From Vibrio sp. B1FLJ16 (GTDB lineage: Bacteria; Pseudomonadota; Gammaproteobacteria; Enterobacterales; Vibrionaceae): a DNA stretch of 64,000 nucleotides. The stretch is taken from assembly GCF_905175385.1 (NCBI RefSeq), contig NZ_HG992749.1, forward strand, positions 1,612,001 through 1,676,000, read 5' to 3'. A model generated the notes under the pieces. It saw only the letters and a program-made list of their open reading frames with translations, searched no databases and was not told the origin of the DNA. Shown piece by piece: positions 26,334 to 35,108 of this stretch; position 1 is the first letter of the stretch; each line of letters starts with the position of its first letter. The position numbers and the translations under genes were made by a program.

Positions 26334-26365
26334 AATGGCCGTACCATACAGCACGACCATTTATT
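26334..26365 (-). terminator. Terminator of the first barrel gene
   Basis: On the minus strand AAATGGTCGT pairs with ACGGCCATTT, followed by TTATTGG. It lies 22 bases beyond the stop codon. Confidence 0.7.
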
Positions 26366-26386
26366 GAAATCTTAAAAGGAGTAACT

Positions 26387-26902
26387 CTATAAGAAGTGAA
26401 AAGTAACGTTACCAGTAAAGCTGTCTACAGAGTTACTATCGCTATCAATATCGACCCCAAATGCCTGGTAACTAGCGCCGATAGAAAGGTTATCGAAAAC
26501 GAAGTATTCTGCCCCTACACCATACATATAAGAGACGCCGTCGTCCTTGTCGAGAAAACTCAGAGTGCCTTTATAGTCAACATCAAAAGCGTTGATGCCA
26601 CCTTTTGCGTAAATGTGGAACGGCCCCAAATCAATGCTTGGTTTTATGGCTAAATAAAGGGAAGAAAAATCTCCGTCACCTCGATTACCATCCAAATTCA
26701 GACCGACTTTGCCGTGGTTAAAGTAACCCGCCTCGATGCCAATAAGAGGTAAAATGCCGGTACCGACATGGATACCATAGGTTGTATCACTTTCGCCTTC
26801 GATATCAGATTGACCGATTTGACCGCCTGCGTAGAGCCACGAGTCAGCAAGAACAGACGTTGAGCACAATGCTAGAGCAAATAACGATATTTTTGTTTTC
26901 AT
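26387..26902 (-). CDS. Outer-membrane beta-barrel protein (paralogue 1)
   Basis: This 171-residue protein has a signal peptide (MKTKISLFALALCSTSVLA). The mature part is made of alternating hydrophobic/polar strands and ends in FHFL, an aromatic C-terminal pattern of outer-membrane barrels. Size and glycine spacing suggest an eight-stranded barrel of the OmpA-transmembrane or YfaZ kind. It is a paralogue of the next gene on the same strand: both have DSW-Y-GG, GIHVGTGILP-type and GPLHIYAKGG-type segments. Function unknown. Confidence 0.82.
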   Translation of the reverse strand: MKTKISLFALALCSTSVLADSWLYAGGQIGQSDIEGESDTTYGIHVGTGILPLIGIEAGYFNHGKVGLNLDGNRGDGDFSSLYLAIKPSIDLGPFHIYAKGGINAFDVDYKGTLSFLDKDDGVSYMYGVGAEYFVFDNLSIGASYQAFGVDIDSDSNSVDSFTGNVTFHFL

Positions 26903-27041
26903 ACTTAAACTATCCTGTCCGGTTATTACATGAAATCAGAAATCACACTTCCTTTGTAATAGCCAATATATCGGAAAACATAGATATTTTAAGATCAAAC
27001 CATGAATAATTTATATTCAATTAGTTGTATTGTGACATTTA

Positions 27042-27196
27042 TACCCGAATAACCTCAAGATGTTAGGTTCAGCGAGAATAACTCTGCTTACAGGCGAGGC
27101 TAGGATTTGAAGATATTGTGGTGATTACTGTGTACAGGAACTAAGTTCACCAAAGAAGCAGTGAGACGTTTCCACAGCGAGAAGTCATTTGGATAG
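27042..27196. repeat. Second copy of the TATACCC repeat
   Basis: The left end TATACCCGAATAACCTCAAG and a right end GAAGTCATTTGGATAGA are imperfect inverted repeats. The interior shares CAGCGAGA, TTACAGGCGAGGC and GATTTGA stretches with the copy near 12.1 kb but is shorter. It lies between the two paralogous barrel genes. Confidence 0.75.
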
Positions 27197-27203
27197 ATAA
27201 ACA

Positions 27204-27230
27204 AAAACACCGGCAGTTGCCGGTGTTTGA
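27204..27230 (-). terminator. Terminator of the second barrel gene
   Basis: ACACCGGCA pairs with TGCCGGTGT around GT or AC; the minus strand continues with TTTTTG. It is perfect and strong. Confidence 0.9.
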
Positions 27231-27250
27231 ACTATCGAAAAACTCGATAA

Positions 27251-27733
27251 TTACAGGAAGTGCAGAGATGCATTCAGAGAGAATGTACCAACATCATCAC
27301 TACCTGTCGTGTAGTTCATGTAGCTTGCACCCATAGACATTGGGCCAAACACAAAGTACTCAACACCTACACCGTACATAAGATCCAGGCCATCATCATC
27401 GCTGCCGCCATCTACTTTCTCATCCCACTGGTGGAAACCACCTTTAGCGTAAATGTGTAGCGGACCGAAATCGATGCTTGGTTTCAGTGCTGCGTAGTAC
27501 GAAGTCAGCTTAGTGTCTTTACCGTCAACATTAAATTCACCATGTTGAGTCACACCAGCTTCAATACCGATGATCGGCAGGATACCAGTACCTACGTGCA
27601 CAGAGTAAGACGTATCTGTCTCACCTTTGTAGTCAGATTGACCAACAGTAGCGCCACCATAAATCCAAGAGTCAGCCATTGCCGCAGAAGATGCGCCAAG
27701 TAAAGCCACTGCTAATAGAGTCTTTTTCATCAT
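27251..27733 (-). CDS. Outer-membrane beta-barrel protein (paralogue 2)
   Basis: This 160-residue exported barrel protein has a signal peptide MMKKTLLAVALLGASSAAMA and ends in SLHFL. It shares the whole architecture of the gene downstream (DSWIYGG, VHVGTGILPIIGIEAG, KPSIDFGPLHIYAKGG, YGVGVEYFVF), so the pair arose by tandem duplication. An acidic insert (VDGGSDDDGLD) is specific to this copy. The GTAAATG leader gives only a modest ribosome site. It has its own terminator. Confidence 0.85.
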   Translation of the reverse strand: MMKKTLLAVALLGASSAAMADSWIYGGATVGQSDYKGETDTSYSVHVGTGILPIIGIEAGVTQHGEFNVDGKDTKLTSYYAALKPSIDFGPLHIYAKGGFHQWDEKVDGGSDDDGLDLMYGVGVEYFVFGPMSMGASYMNYTTGSDDVGTFSLNASLHFL

Positions 27734-27796
27734 TTACCTTTACTCTTTATTATTCCCCACGCCTTCTTACATCAGACGTTGGTACTGCAAATATCA

Positions 27797-27818
27797 GGGA
27801 GGCGGTGAACTGCCTCCC
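27797..27818. other. GC-rich hairpin upstream of the barrel gene
   Basis: GGGAGGC pairs with GCCTCCC over an 8-base loop. There is no T-run on either side. It lies between hrpA's end and the barrel gene's start and could be a leader structure or a weak terminator. Confidence 0.4.
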
Positions 27819-27889
27819 ATAGTCAAAAAAACAACATAACTTAATAGGCAAGCAATTACTGTACCAGTAACTTGCCAGTAGTCAGGATT

Positions 27890-27914
27890 AAAATAGCCCA
27901 GTTCTGGTTATTTT
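27890..27914 (-). terminator. Possible hrpA terminator
   Basis: AAAATA and TATTTT close an imperfect hairpin containing CCAGAACTGG just past the hrpA stop; the trailing T-run is part of the stem. Moderate support. Confidence 0.45.
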
Positions 27915-27923
27915 ACCGGGCGA

Positions 27924-30900
27924 TCAACAAGCATCAATCGCATTTTTAACTCTCTTATCTGAAACCGGATAAGGAGTGCCTAATTGCTGAGCAAAGAAAC
28001 TGACTCTCAGCTCTTCAATCATCCAACGTACTTCTTTCACGTTTTCCGGAATTGCCATCCCTTTCGGAATCTTGTTCAACAACTCTTTGTAGTCATTGGT
28101 GACAGACTCAATTTTCAGCATATGCAGACGGTCTTTGTTAGGATCGATTGGTAACTTCTCCATCCGACGCTCAATCGCACGCATGTAGCGCAGAATATCA
28201 GGAAGGCGTTTCCAGCCACATTCGGTTGCAAAGCCTTTAAAAATTAAGCTTTCAATTTGAGCTTTAATGTCCGAAAGCGCAAATGCCATGGTGAAATCAA
28301 TCTTACCTTTCAACTTCTTATTTATGTTGAAAGCCGTCGTCAGAATGGTTTCCACTTGCTTGGCAATTTCCACCACCGTATCACCGAGTTCAGCGCGAAC
28401 ATGCTCTTTCAACGCCTCAAACTTTTCTGGCTCCCAAACCAAGCCACCCTGCTCTTCGATAAGCTTGTCAACACCACACGCAATACAGTCATCAATAAGA
28501 TCCAGCACTTTACCGTACGGATTAAAGTATAAACCTAGTTTTGATTTATTTGGCAAATTGGCGTGTAGATATTTAATAGGCGACGGTACATTCAACAAAA
28601 TTAAACGGCGCTGGCCGGCACGCATTGCTGAGATCTGTTCGTACTCAGTTTCGTATAGTTTGATTTCAACGCTGTCTTTAGTATCAACCAACGCTGGGTA
28701 CGCTTTAACGTCGTAACCACCGCGTTTTTGTTGGTAAACTTTCGGCAGTTCTCCAAAGCTCCACGTATGCAGACCTTGCTGCTCGATATCGTCGTCAGCC
28801 ACTTTCGAAAGGGTTTCCTGAACTTTGTCTTTCAGGCTTTCTTTCAGTTCATGAAGGTCCCGGTTTTCTTTCAATTTACGATTACGATGATCGACAGCGC
28901 GGAACGTGACTTTTAAGTGATCAGGCACCTGTTCCATTTTCCAGTCTTCACGCAGCACTTCAACGCCAGTCATACGGCGCAGCTCTTTCTCTAAAGAATC
29001 AAGCAACGGCGCTTCCATTGGCGTGACTCGTGCTAAGAATGCATCGGCGTAATTTGGCGCAGGTACAAAGTTCTTACGAACTGTCTTTGGTAGTGACTTA
29101 ATCAGGCTCACAACCAACTCATGACGCAGACCCGGAATTTGCCAGTCAAAACCAGCCTGTTCGACCTGGTTTAAAATCGGCAACGGCAAATGTACTGTTA
29201 CGCCGTCACTATCGTCACCAGGTTCAAACTGGTAGCTTAGCTTGAGCTTTAGGCCATTTTGATGCCAGAAGTTCGGGTAATCCAAATCGGTAATATGGCT
29301 GGCATCGCCCTTAAACAGCATCTCTTTTTCAAAGTTGAGCAGTTCAGGGTTCTCTTTCGACGCTTTCTTCCACCAAGTATCAAAGTGCTTACCAGATACT
29401 ACTTCGGTGCCGACTCGTTGGTCGTAAAAATCGAATAGTTCATCATCGTCCACCAAGATGTCACGGCGACGAGATTTATGTTCCAGCTCTTCGACTTCTT
29501 GTAATAGCTTACGGTTTTGCTTAAAGAACGCGTGTTTGGTTTCCCACTCGCCTTCTACCAGCGCACTACGGATAAAGATCTCCCGACTGACTGTCGCATC
29601 AATATTGCCGTAGTTCACCAAACGTTTCGGTACGATTGGCACTCCGTACAGCATCACTTTTTCGTATGCCATAACCGCTGCGCGTTTCTTCGACCAGTGC
29701 GGCTCGCTGTAGCTGCACTTAATTAGGTGTTTCGCTAACGGCTCAATCCACTCTGGCTGAATTTTAGCGATGATACGACCCCAAAGTTTTGAGGTTTCCA
29801 CCAGCTCAGCTGACATGATCCACTTCGGCTGCTTTTTAAACAAACCCGATGCAGGGAAGATATGAAAACGGGCATTGCGCGCGCCCTGGTATTCATTCTT
29901 CTCTTGGTCTTTCATACCGATGTGTGACAGCAAGCCGACAAGAATCGCACTGTGTACGCCATGGTACGAAGCAGGCTCATCATTAAGCTTAAATTCCATT
30001 TCACGCATCGATTGATGGATCTGGAAGTACACATCCTGCCACTCACGCACACGCAAGTAGTTCAGGTAATCTTGCTTACATTGCTTGCGGAACTGGTTAC
30101 CCGTTAGCGCTTTCTGCTGCTTCTGGATGTAGTCCCACAAATTAACAAACGTCAGGAAGTCGGATTCTTCGTGGAAGAAACGACGATGTTTATCGTCTGA
30201 CGATTGTTGTTTGTCTGAAGGTCGTTCACGCGGATCTTGAATCGACAACGCCGATGCGATAATCATCAATTCTTTTAGTGCACCGTATTTCGGGGCTTCT
30301 AACACCATACGCGCTAAACGTGGGTCGATTGGTAGACGTGCTAGTTGGCGACCAATGCTGGTCAGGCGTTTCTTCGGGTCTTTCGCTTCAGCATTAATCG
30401 CACCAAGCTCTTCCAGCAGACGCACACCATCTTGGATATTGCGTTTGTCAGGGGCTTCGACAAATGGGAAGGCTTGAATATCACCCAGACCAAGAGCCGT
30501 CATCTGCAAGATAACTGACGCCAGGTTAGTACGCAGGATCTCTGGATCAGTAAACTCCGGACGTGACTCAAAATCCTCTTCTGAGTACAGGCGAATACAG
30601 ATACCCTCTTCCACACGACCACAACGACCTTTACGCTGGTTCGCACTTGCCTGAGAAACAGGTTCGATTGGAAGACGCTGAACCTTAGTACGGTAACTGT
30701 ATCGGCTGATACGTGCCGTACCCGGATCGATAACGTACTTGATACCCGGAACCGTCAGTGAGGTTTCTGCTACGTTGGTTGCCAGTACGATGCGGCGACC
30801 AGCGTGCGGTTGGAATATTTTGTTCTGCTCACCTGCTGACAGGCGTGCATACAGAGGCACGATTTCGGTACTCTTCAGATTACGCTTTGAAAGCGCATCT

Positions 30901-31904
30901 GCCGTATCACGAATTTCACGTTCACCGTTCATAAAGATCAGGATATCGCCTAAACCTTCATCGCACAGTTCATCAACCGCTTCAAAGATACCTTCTAGCT
31001 GGTCACGATCGTTATCCTCATCACCACTTAATGGACGGTATCGGGTTTCTACCGGATAAGTACGGCCAGACACTTCAATAATTGGTGCATTATTGAAGTG
31101 ATTGGAGAAACGTTCCGGGTCGATGGTTGCCGATGTGATGATCACTTTCAAATCAGGACGACGTGGCAATAGCTCTTTCAGGTAACCCAAGATGAAATCG
31201 ATGTTCAGACTGCGCTCGTGCGCTTCATCGATAATGATGGTGTCGTATTGATTCAAGAAACGGTCGTGTTGAATTTCCGCTAGCAGAATACCGTCCGTCA
31301 TCAACTTAATTTGGGTGTTTTCAGAAATCTGATCGTTAAATCGAACCTTGTACCCAACAAACTCACCCAGCTTGGTTTCCATTTCTTCCGCAATGCGGTT
31401 AGCAACCGAGCGTGCTGCGAGTCGACGTGGCTGAGTGTGACCAATTAAGCCAAACTTTCCACGGCCAAGTTCAGCACAGATTTTTGGTAGCTGCGTCGTT
31501 TTACCCGAGCCGGTTTCACCAGCGACGATAACCACCTGGTTTTCTGCTATCGCCTTAGCGATGTCGTCACGCTTTTGACTAACTGGCAGGATTTCCGGGT
31601 ATTCAATTTTTGGCTGGAAGCTACCACGCTGCTCAGCAACCATCATAGATTTTGCAATATCGAGTGCGATTTCATCGAACACTGCATTACGAGCAGCGTC
31701 TTTCTTGATTTTATTGGCACCAGAAATTCGCTTACTCAAACGGAAGCGGTCACGCATCATGCACTGACCCAGCGCTTTGCGTAATGACGCTGCGCTGTTT
31801 GTTTGAGCTTGAGGTACCTGGTTCGCTGTCGCCTTTTGCGCGCCATTCGACGGAGCTTCATGCTCTTCAGCGGGATTATTTTTTGAGGGCTGTGACGAAG
31901 TCAA
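27924..31904 (-). CDS. hrpA: ATP-dependent RNA helicase HrpA
   Basis: This large DEAH-box helicase, about 1,326 residues, is involved in mRNA processing and rescue of stalled ribosomes in E. coli. Walker A is AGETGSGKTTQLPK, the DEAH box is IIIDEAHERS, followed by SATIDPE, and motif VI is QRKGRCGRV. The helicase core, winged-helix/HA2, OB-like and long HrpA-specific C-terminal regions are all present and closely match the E. coli protein to its end (GTPYPVSDKR). I start at a TTG (MTSSQPSKNN) with AGGAAA six bases upstream; the longer ATG frame adds 28 residues. It is divergent from azoR, as in E. coli. Confidence 0.95.
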   Translation of the reverse strand: MTSSQPSKNNPAEEHEAPSNGAQKATANQVPQAQTNSAASLRKALGQCMMRDRFRLSKRISGANKIKKDAARNAVFDEIALDIAKSMMVAEQRGSFQPKIEYPEILPVSQKRDDIAKAIAENQVVIVAGETGSGKTTQLPKICAELGRGKFGLIGHTQPRRLAARSVANRIAEEMETKLGEFVGYKVRFNDQISENTQIKLMTDGILLAEIQHDRFLNQYDTIIIDEAHERSLNIDFILGYLKELLPRRPDLKVIITSATIDPERFSNHFNNAPIIEVSGRTYPVETRYRPLSGDEDNDRDQLEGIFEAVDELCDEGLGDILIFMNGEREIRDTADALSKRNLKSTEIVPLYARLSAGEQNKIFQPHAGRRIVLATNVAETSLTVPGIKYVIDPGTARISRYSYRTKVQRLPIEPVSQASANQRKGRCGRVEEGICIRLYSEEDFESRPEFTDPEILRTNLASVILQMTALGLGDIQAFPFVEAPDKRNIQDGVRLLEELGAINAEAKDPKKRLTSIGRQLARLPIDPRLARMVLEAPKYGALKELMIIASALSIQDPRERPSDKQQSSDDKHRRFFHEESDFLTFVNLWDYIQKQQKALTGNQFRKQCKQDYLNYLRVREWQDVYFQIHQSMREMEFKLNDEPASYHGVHSAILVGLLSHIGMKDQEKNEYQGARNARFHIFPASGLFKKQPKWIMSAELVETSKLWGRIIAKIQPEWIEPLAKHLIKCSYSEPHWSKKRAAVMAYEKVMLYGVPIVPKRLVNYGNIDATVSREIFIRSALVEGEWETKHAFFKQNRKLLQEVEELEHKSRRRDILVDDDELFDFYDQRVGTEVVSGKHFDTWWKKASKENPELLNFEKEMLFKGDASHITDLDYPNFWHQNGLKLKLSYQFEPGDDSDGVTVHLPLPILNQVEQAGFDWQIPGLRHELVVSLIKSLPKTVRKNFVPAPNYADAFLARVTPMEAPLLDSLEKELRRMTGVEVLREDWKMEQVPDHLKVTFRAVDHRNRKLKENRDLHELKESLKDKVQETLSKVADDDIEQQGLHTWSFGELPKVYQQKRGGYDVKAYPALVDTKDSVEIKLYETEYEQISAMRAGQRRLILLNVPSPIKYLHANLPNKSKLGLYFNPYGKVLDLIDDCIACGVDKLIEEQGGLVWEPEKFEALKEHVRAELGDTVVEIAKQVETILTTAFNINKKLKGKIDFTMAFALSDIKAQIESLIFKGFATECGWKRLPDILRYMRAIERRMEKLPIDPNKDRLHMLKIESVTNDYKELLNKIPKGMAIPENVKEVRWMIEELRVSFFAQQLGTPYPVSDKRVKNAIDAC

Positions 31905-32089
31905 AGCGTTTCCTATTCTTTTCATTACATAAAACTGCGCGGATTGTATCACACAAGCTCTACAACGAAACAACCGAAGGCTATTCAATATTTTCGAATA
32001 TCTTAAGCGAATCGCTAGTATTTTGAATCAGCTTGTCTTGCTTATAATAGCTCCCATAGTCGAAAGCACTCATTTAAGGAATAATAATT

Positions 32090-32674
32090 ATGTCTCGTGT
32101 ACTAGCTCTGAAATCAAGCATCCTTGGCGATTACTCTCAATCAAACAAATTGGTTGAAGACTTCATCAAAAATATAGATCAGGACAAACTAACCGTTCGC
32201 GACTTAGCAGCAAACCCACTTCCTGTTCTAGACTTCGCAGTAGCTACAGCGTTACGTGCAACAGAAGATCTTTCTCAAGAGCAACAAGAAGTTGTTAGCC
32301 TGTCTGATACGCTGATAGAGGAAGTGAAAGCGGCTGATACATTGGTTATCGCTGCACCTATGTACAACTTTACTATTCCGACTCAGCTTAAAAACTGGAT
32401 CGACTTGATTGCTCGCGCAGGTGTAACTTTCAAATACACTGAAAATGGCGTTCAAGGCCTGATTGAAGGTAAAAAAGCGATCGTTGTAACGACTCGCGGC
32501 GGTATTCACAAAGACGCTCCGTCAGACATCGTTACTCCATACTTACGCGCTGTTCTTGGTTTTGTGGGCATCACGAACGTTGAATTTGTTTACGCGGAAG
32601 CGCTCAACATGGGTGAAGATGCAGCTGCGAAAGGCATCAATGAAGCACAAAGCCAGTTGGCAACGCTAGCGTAA
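32090..32674 (+). CDS. azoR: FMN-dependent NADH-azoreductase
   Basis: This 194-residue flavodoxin-fold quinone/azo reductase uses FMN and NADH and protects against quinone and thiol stress. Recognisable parts are [20 protein letters not shown] at the start, the FMN-binding [22 protein letters not shown] and TTRGGIH. The length is normal. It is next to hrpA, as in E. coli (acpD/azoR). It is monocistronic with a good terminator. Confidence 0.95.
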   Translation: MSRVLALKSSILGDYSQSNKLVEDFIKNIDQDKLTVRDLAANPLPVLDFAVATALRATEDLSQEQQEVVSLSDTLIEEVKAADTLVIAAPMYNFTIPTQLKNWIDLIARAGVTFKYTENGVQGLIEGKKAIVVTTRGGIHKDAPSDIVTPYLRAVLGFVGITNVEFVYAEALNMGEDAAAKGINEAQSQLATLA

Positions 32675-32697
32675 GTTTTAGTCAAAGCTAATAAACA

Positions 32698-32730
32698 CAA
32701 AAGGGATAGCTCAATGCCATCCCTTTTTTC
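32698..32730 (+). terminator. azoR terminator
   Basis: AAAAGGGAT pairs with ATCCCTTTT around a loop of about 12 bases, followed by further T. It lies 25 bases past the stop codon. Confidence 0.88.
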
Positions 32731-32763
32731 ATATCTACACAGCTTAGATAAACTGAGCGCAAA

Positions 32764-33213
32764 TTACTTCGATGCTTCTGCCGCCGTAAAATTTGTTTTG
32801 AAAGTAAAGGAATAAGGCGTATCACCATTATTTCTGAGATGTTCAAGGCGCTCTAATGCTTCATTTAACGTTGGGATATGTCCATCCTCAACCCACCATA
32901 AAACGTAAGTGTCCTCCGCTAAGCGATGAAACCACTCCCCCTTCCTACGCATAAAATCACGGTGATGCGTTCAGAACATGAAGCTCTTTAGCGAGTCCAC
33001 CGACTCCCAAACTGACATATTTACAATCATGTTAGGGTCATCAAACGCTTTGATATTTGTCGCATCACCCGACTCATCTTTAAGACGCCAGACAAATCCA
33101 TCGCTATTTTCCGCAATACCATTAACCAACTCTAAATTGTCGACAAACTCTTTAATTTCTGGGGCGTCTAGCGAATATTTTGCTAACGCTATGTTTAACT
33201 GAGCCAGTTTCAT
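32764..33213 (-). pseudogene. DUF3291 family gene interrupted by an in-frame TGA
   Basis: The frame opens MKLAQLNIALAKYSLDAPEI and runs to KSFMF, then meets TGA at 32971-32973, and continues in the same frame as THHRDFMRRKGEWFHRLAED to a normal stop. The joined product, about 149 residues, has the length and order of DUF3291, a dimeric alpha-beta-barrel-like family. A CGA-to-TGA change would restore an Arg between KSFMF and THHRDF. An AAGGAAGAA site precedes the ATG; a longer upstream ATG frame is less likely. It is either a recent nonsense allele or a sequence error. Confidence 0.85.
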
Positions 33214-33379
33214 GATGCTTCTTCCTTGAATGCGATAAAAATGTATAAGTGCCACGTCTAGTGTAGTAGTCATCAAATCATTAACTACCGAGTGAACAGA
33301 TTATTAACACGAGTCCCTGTTTAAACTACGAAAGAGACAAATAACAATTTTTACTTTGACTCAGTGTATCGGCGCGGCT

Positions 33380-33766
33380 CTATCTCCTAATCTGATTAAA
33401 GATTTCACAAGACACATGGTAGTTGTGCTGCCTTGCTATTTTCTGCGAAAAGAACAACTGCGGTAACTCGTATGCAACGAGCAATATGAGTATAAGAAGT
33501 GCGCTTGGGTGCCCTAAAATAAACCCAATAATGCTGACAGACAACAGTATCAGCTCAACTGCGAATGAAGTGTACTTACCCAAATAGCAATGATGAAAGC
33601 CACCGAGAAAAAGCCAGTTTAACGCGGCGTAAGTATCGGGATCTTTGAGAGCTTCAGATTGGCGCTTATAGAATTCCTTTCTTTGAGGTTCCGGTAACAG
33701 ACTTACCTGTTTTCTCAATAACTCTTCATTTTTTTCCAATTGTTCCATTGGCTCGAACCATCGCAT
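33380..33766 (-). CDS. TM2-like small membrane protein
   Basis: This 128-residue protein has a charged helical N-terminus and two membrane helices (about residues 65-83 and 87-105). The segment AALNWLFLGGFHHCYLGKY resembles the first helix and turn of the TM2 domain. Its ATG overlaps the yidD stop as TAATG, so it is translationally coupled to yidD. Function unknown. Confidence 0.72.
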   Translation of the reverse strand: MRWFEPMEQLEKNEELLRKQVSLLPEPQRKEFYKRQSEALKDPDTYAALNWLFLGGFHHCYLGKYTSFAVELILLSVSIIGFILGHPSALLILILLVAYELPQLFFSQKIARQHNYHVSCEIFNQIRR

Positions 33767-33990
33767 TAGGGGATATCATCAACAATTTTTTCTACGAGGT
33801 CAGGTTGATTGCAGCGTTTGATTCTTGCCAACCCAAGCTTCCAGCCCTTTATCGCACCATACTTCTCAATACACCGCTTAGTGTACTCCGAGCAAGTTGG
33901 CTCAAAGTTACATTCAATGTTCAGTAATTGCTTAGAGCCACCGCTAGCCTGGTAGCGGTGGATTAGCTTCAAAGAAAGAATTTTAAGCAA
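33766..33990 (-). CDS. yidD: YidD family membrane protein insertion efficiency factor
   Basis: This small protein of about 74 residues has the YidD hallmarks: an amphipathic N-terminal helix, then CNFEPTCSEYTKRCIEKYGAIKGWKLG and the RCNQPD type end. YidD usually sits between rnpA and yidC and helps membrane protein insertion. This copy is away from that cluster, so it is probably a second paralogue. I start at a TTG right after the upstream gene's stop; a longer ATG frame at 34032 overlaps that gene by about 40 bases. Confidence 0.82.
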   Translation of the reverse strand: MLKILSLKLIHRYQASGGSKQLLNIECNFEPTCSEYTKRCIEKYGAIKGWKLGLARIKRCNQPDLVEKIVDDIP

Positions 33991-33992
33991 AG

Positions 33993-34208
33993 TTAACGAC
34001 CAAGAGTGATGAGTACAGACTCGCGATCCCAAAATAGCATAAAGCGTTTTTGTTCAACGACTTGAAACACAACCTGCCAACCATCTTGTGCATACTTGTT
34101 TAACTCTGACTCCATCTTTTGTATCGGCAGACCACTTGCGCCGAGGAAGATAGTGCCGCAACCGCCTTCAACAATGTGAACGACTTTATATTCTGTAAAT
34201 TTTGTCAT
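33993..34208 (-). CDS. DUF4177 domain-containing protein
   Basis: This 71-residue protein matches the small DUF4177 family: an opening YKVV strand and the conserved LNKYAQDGWQVVFQVV. No function is known. I start at the ATG four codons into a TTG frame. It is first in a three-gene cluster with yidD and the TM2-like protein. Confidence 0.78.
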   Translation of the reverse strand: MTKFTEYKVVHIVEGGCGTIFLGASGLPIQKMESELNKYAQDGWQVVFQVVEQKRFMLFWDRESVLITLGR

Positions 34209-34292
34209 TTTCTTAACCAACTATTGTAATAAAAACAAATTATTACAGCACAAAGAAGACACTTCAATAAACAGTGCGCTGTAAACACTTAT

Positions 34293-34316
34293 TCAGCGGC
34301 ACTTAGCCGCTTTTTA
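34293..34316 (+). terminator. Orphan plus-strand terminator
   Basis: AGCGGC, ACTTA loop, GCCGCT and then TTTT reads as an intrinsic terminator on the plus strand, but the flanking genes are both on the minus strand. It might end a short untranslated RNA starting upstream. Confidence 0.55.
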
Positions 34317-34412
34317 CTTTCATAATGATGCGGTCTTTCTTAGAACACTTCAAAGTATAGTCAGTTCGATAGCGATCGAGTCGGCAAAATTAATTGCAAT
34401 AAATCACTTGGC

Positions 34413-35108
34413 TCAATGTTCACTTAACCACTTTAAGCCTTCTCTCTTCGCAAGCCCTTGAATGTTATGTTGGTCAATGAAAGATACAACAGCGGCTGGA
34501 TTGGTTTTAGAGAATTCACGCAACGCCCAACCGATTGCTTTTTGGATAAAGAACTCTTTATCCGCTTTGTTCTCTTTAATAATCTCAAAAAGAAGTTTTT
34601 CGTTGGTCTGCTGTTTGAACTTCAGTTGATAAAGTAATGCCGTACGTCTTAACCAGACGTTGTCTGAAAAGCGCCAACGTCTTATGAACTCGTTAGTTTG
34701 CTCGGGATAGTTGATAAATAGCGTGCCGACAATATGAGTAGCTAGCAGATCAACGGTATCCCACCAAGATTTGGTAGTAATTAGCCACTCGACTTCAGGC
34801 AAGTAAGTTTCTGGTAGTTGTTTTTTTCGTTTAATTAGCAAATCGATCGCAACCATTTGAAACTCCCTCTGCGGAAGTAACCACAGCTCTCTGATAATGC
34901 CAGGTAGCGCTTCTGTTTCAGGAAGTCGTTCTTTTGTAAAAAGAGGCTTCAACGACTCTCTCCTTAACGTCGAAGGAATCCCATAGAATTTAAACTGGTC
35001 ACGCATGTACTTCTGCATCTGTAATGCTTTGTCGCTACTCGCCATAGGTTCAAGCATTGTTTTAACTGCAGTGTGCCAAGGAACCTCACTACTCTTAGTA
35101 CAACTCAT
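34413..35108 (-). CDS. AlkD-like DNA alkylation repair protein (HEAT-repeat)
   Basis: This 231-residue all-helical HEAT-like repeat protein belongs to the AlkD family of DNA glycosylases that remove bulky or cationic alkylated purines. The family-typical WWDTVDLLATHIVG and QKAIGWALREFSKTNP stretches are present. I place the start at MSCTKSSEV, with AAGG six bases upstream. It overlaps the end of the lipoprotein gene before it by 14 bases, so the two are co-transcribed, though no functional link is apparent. Confidence 0.85.
   Translation of the reverse strand: MSCTKSSEVPWHTAVKTMLEPMASSDKALQMQKYMRDQFKFYGIPSTLRRESLKPLFTKERLPETEALPGIIRELWLLPQREFQMVAIDLLIKRKKQLPETYLPEVEWLITTKSWWDTVDLLATHIVGTLFINYPEQTNEFIRRWRFSDNVWLRRTALLYQLKFKQQTNEKLLFEIIKENKADKEFFIQKAIGWALREFSKTNPAAVVSFIDQHNIQGLAKREGLKWLSEH

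Noticed and set aside
28257..31059. Several plus-strand frames of 60-150 codons
   Set aside because: All are antisense to the highly conserved hrpA coding frame and show low-complexity, shadow-type composition.
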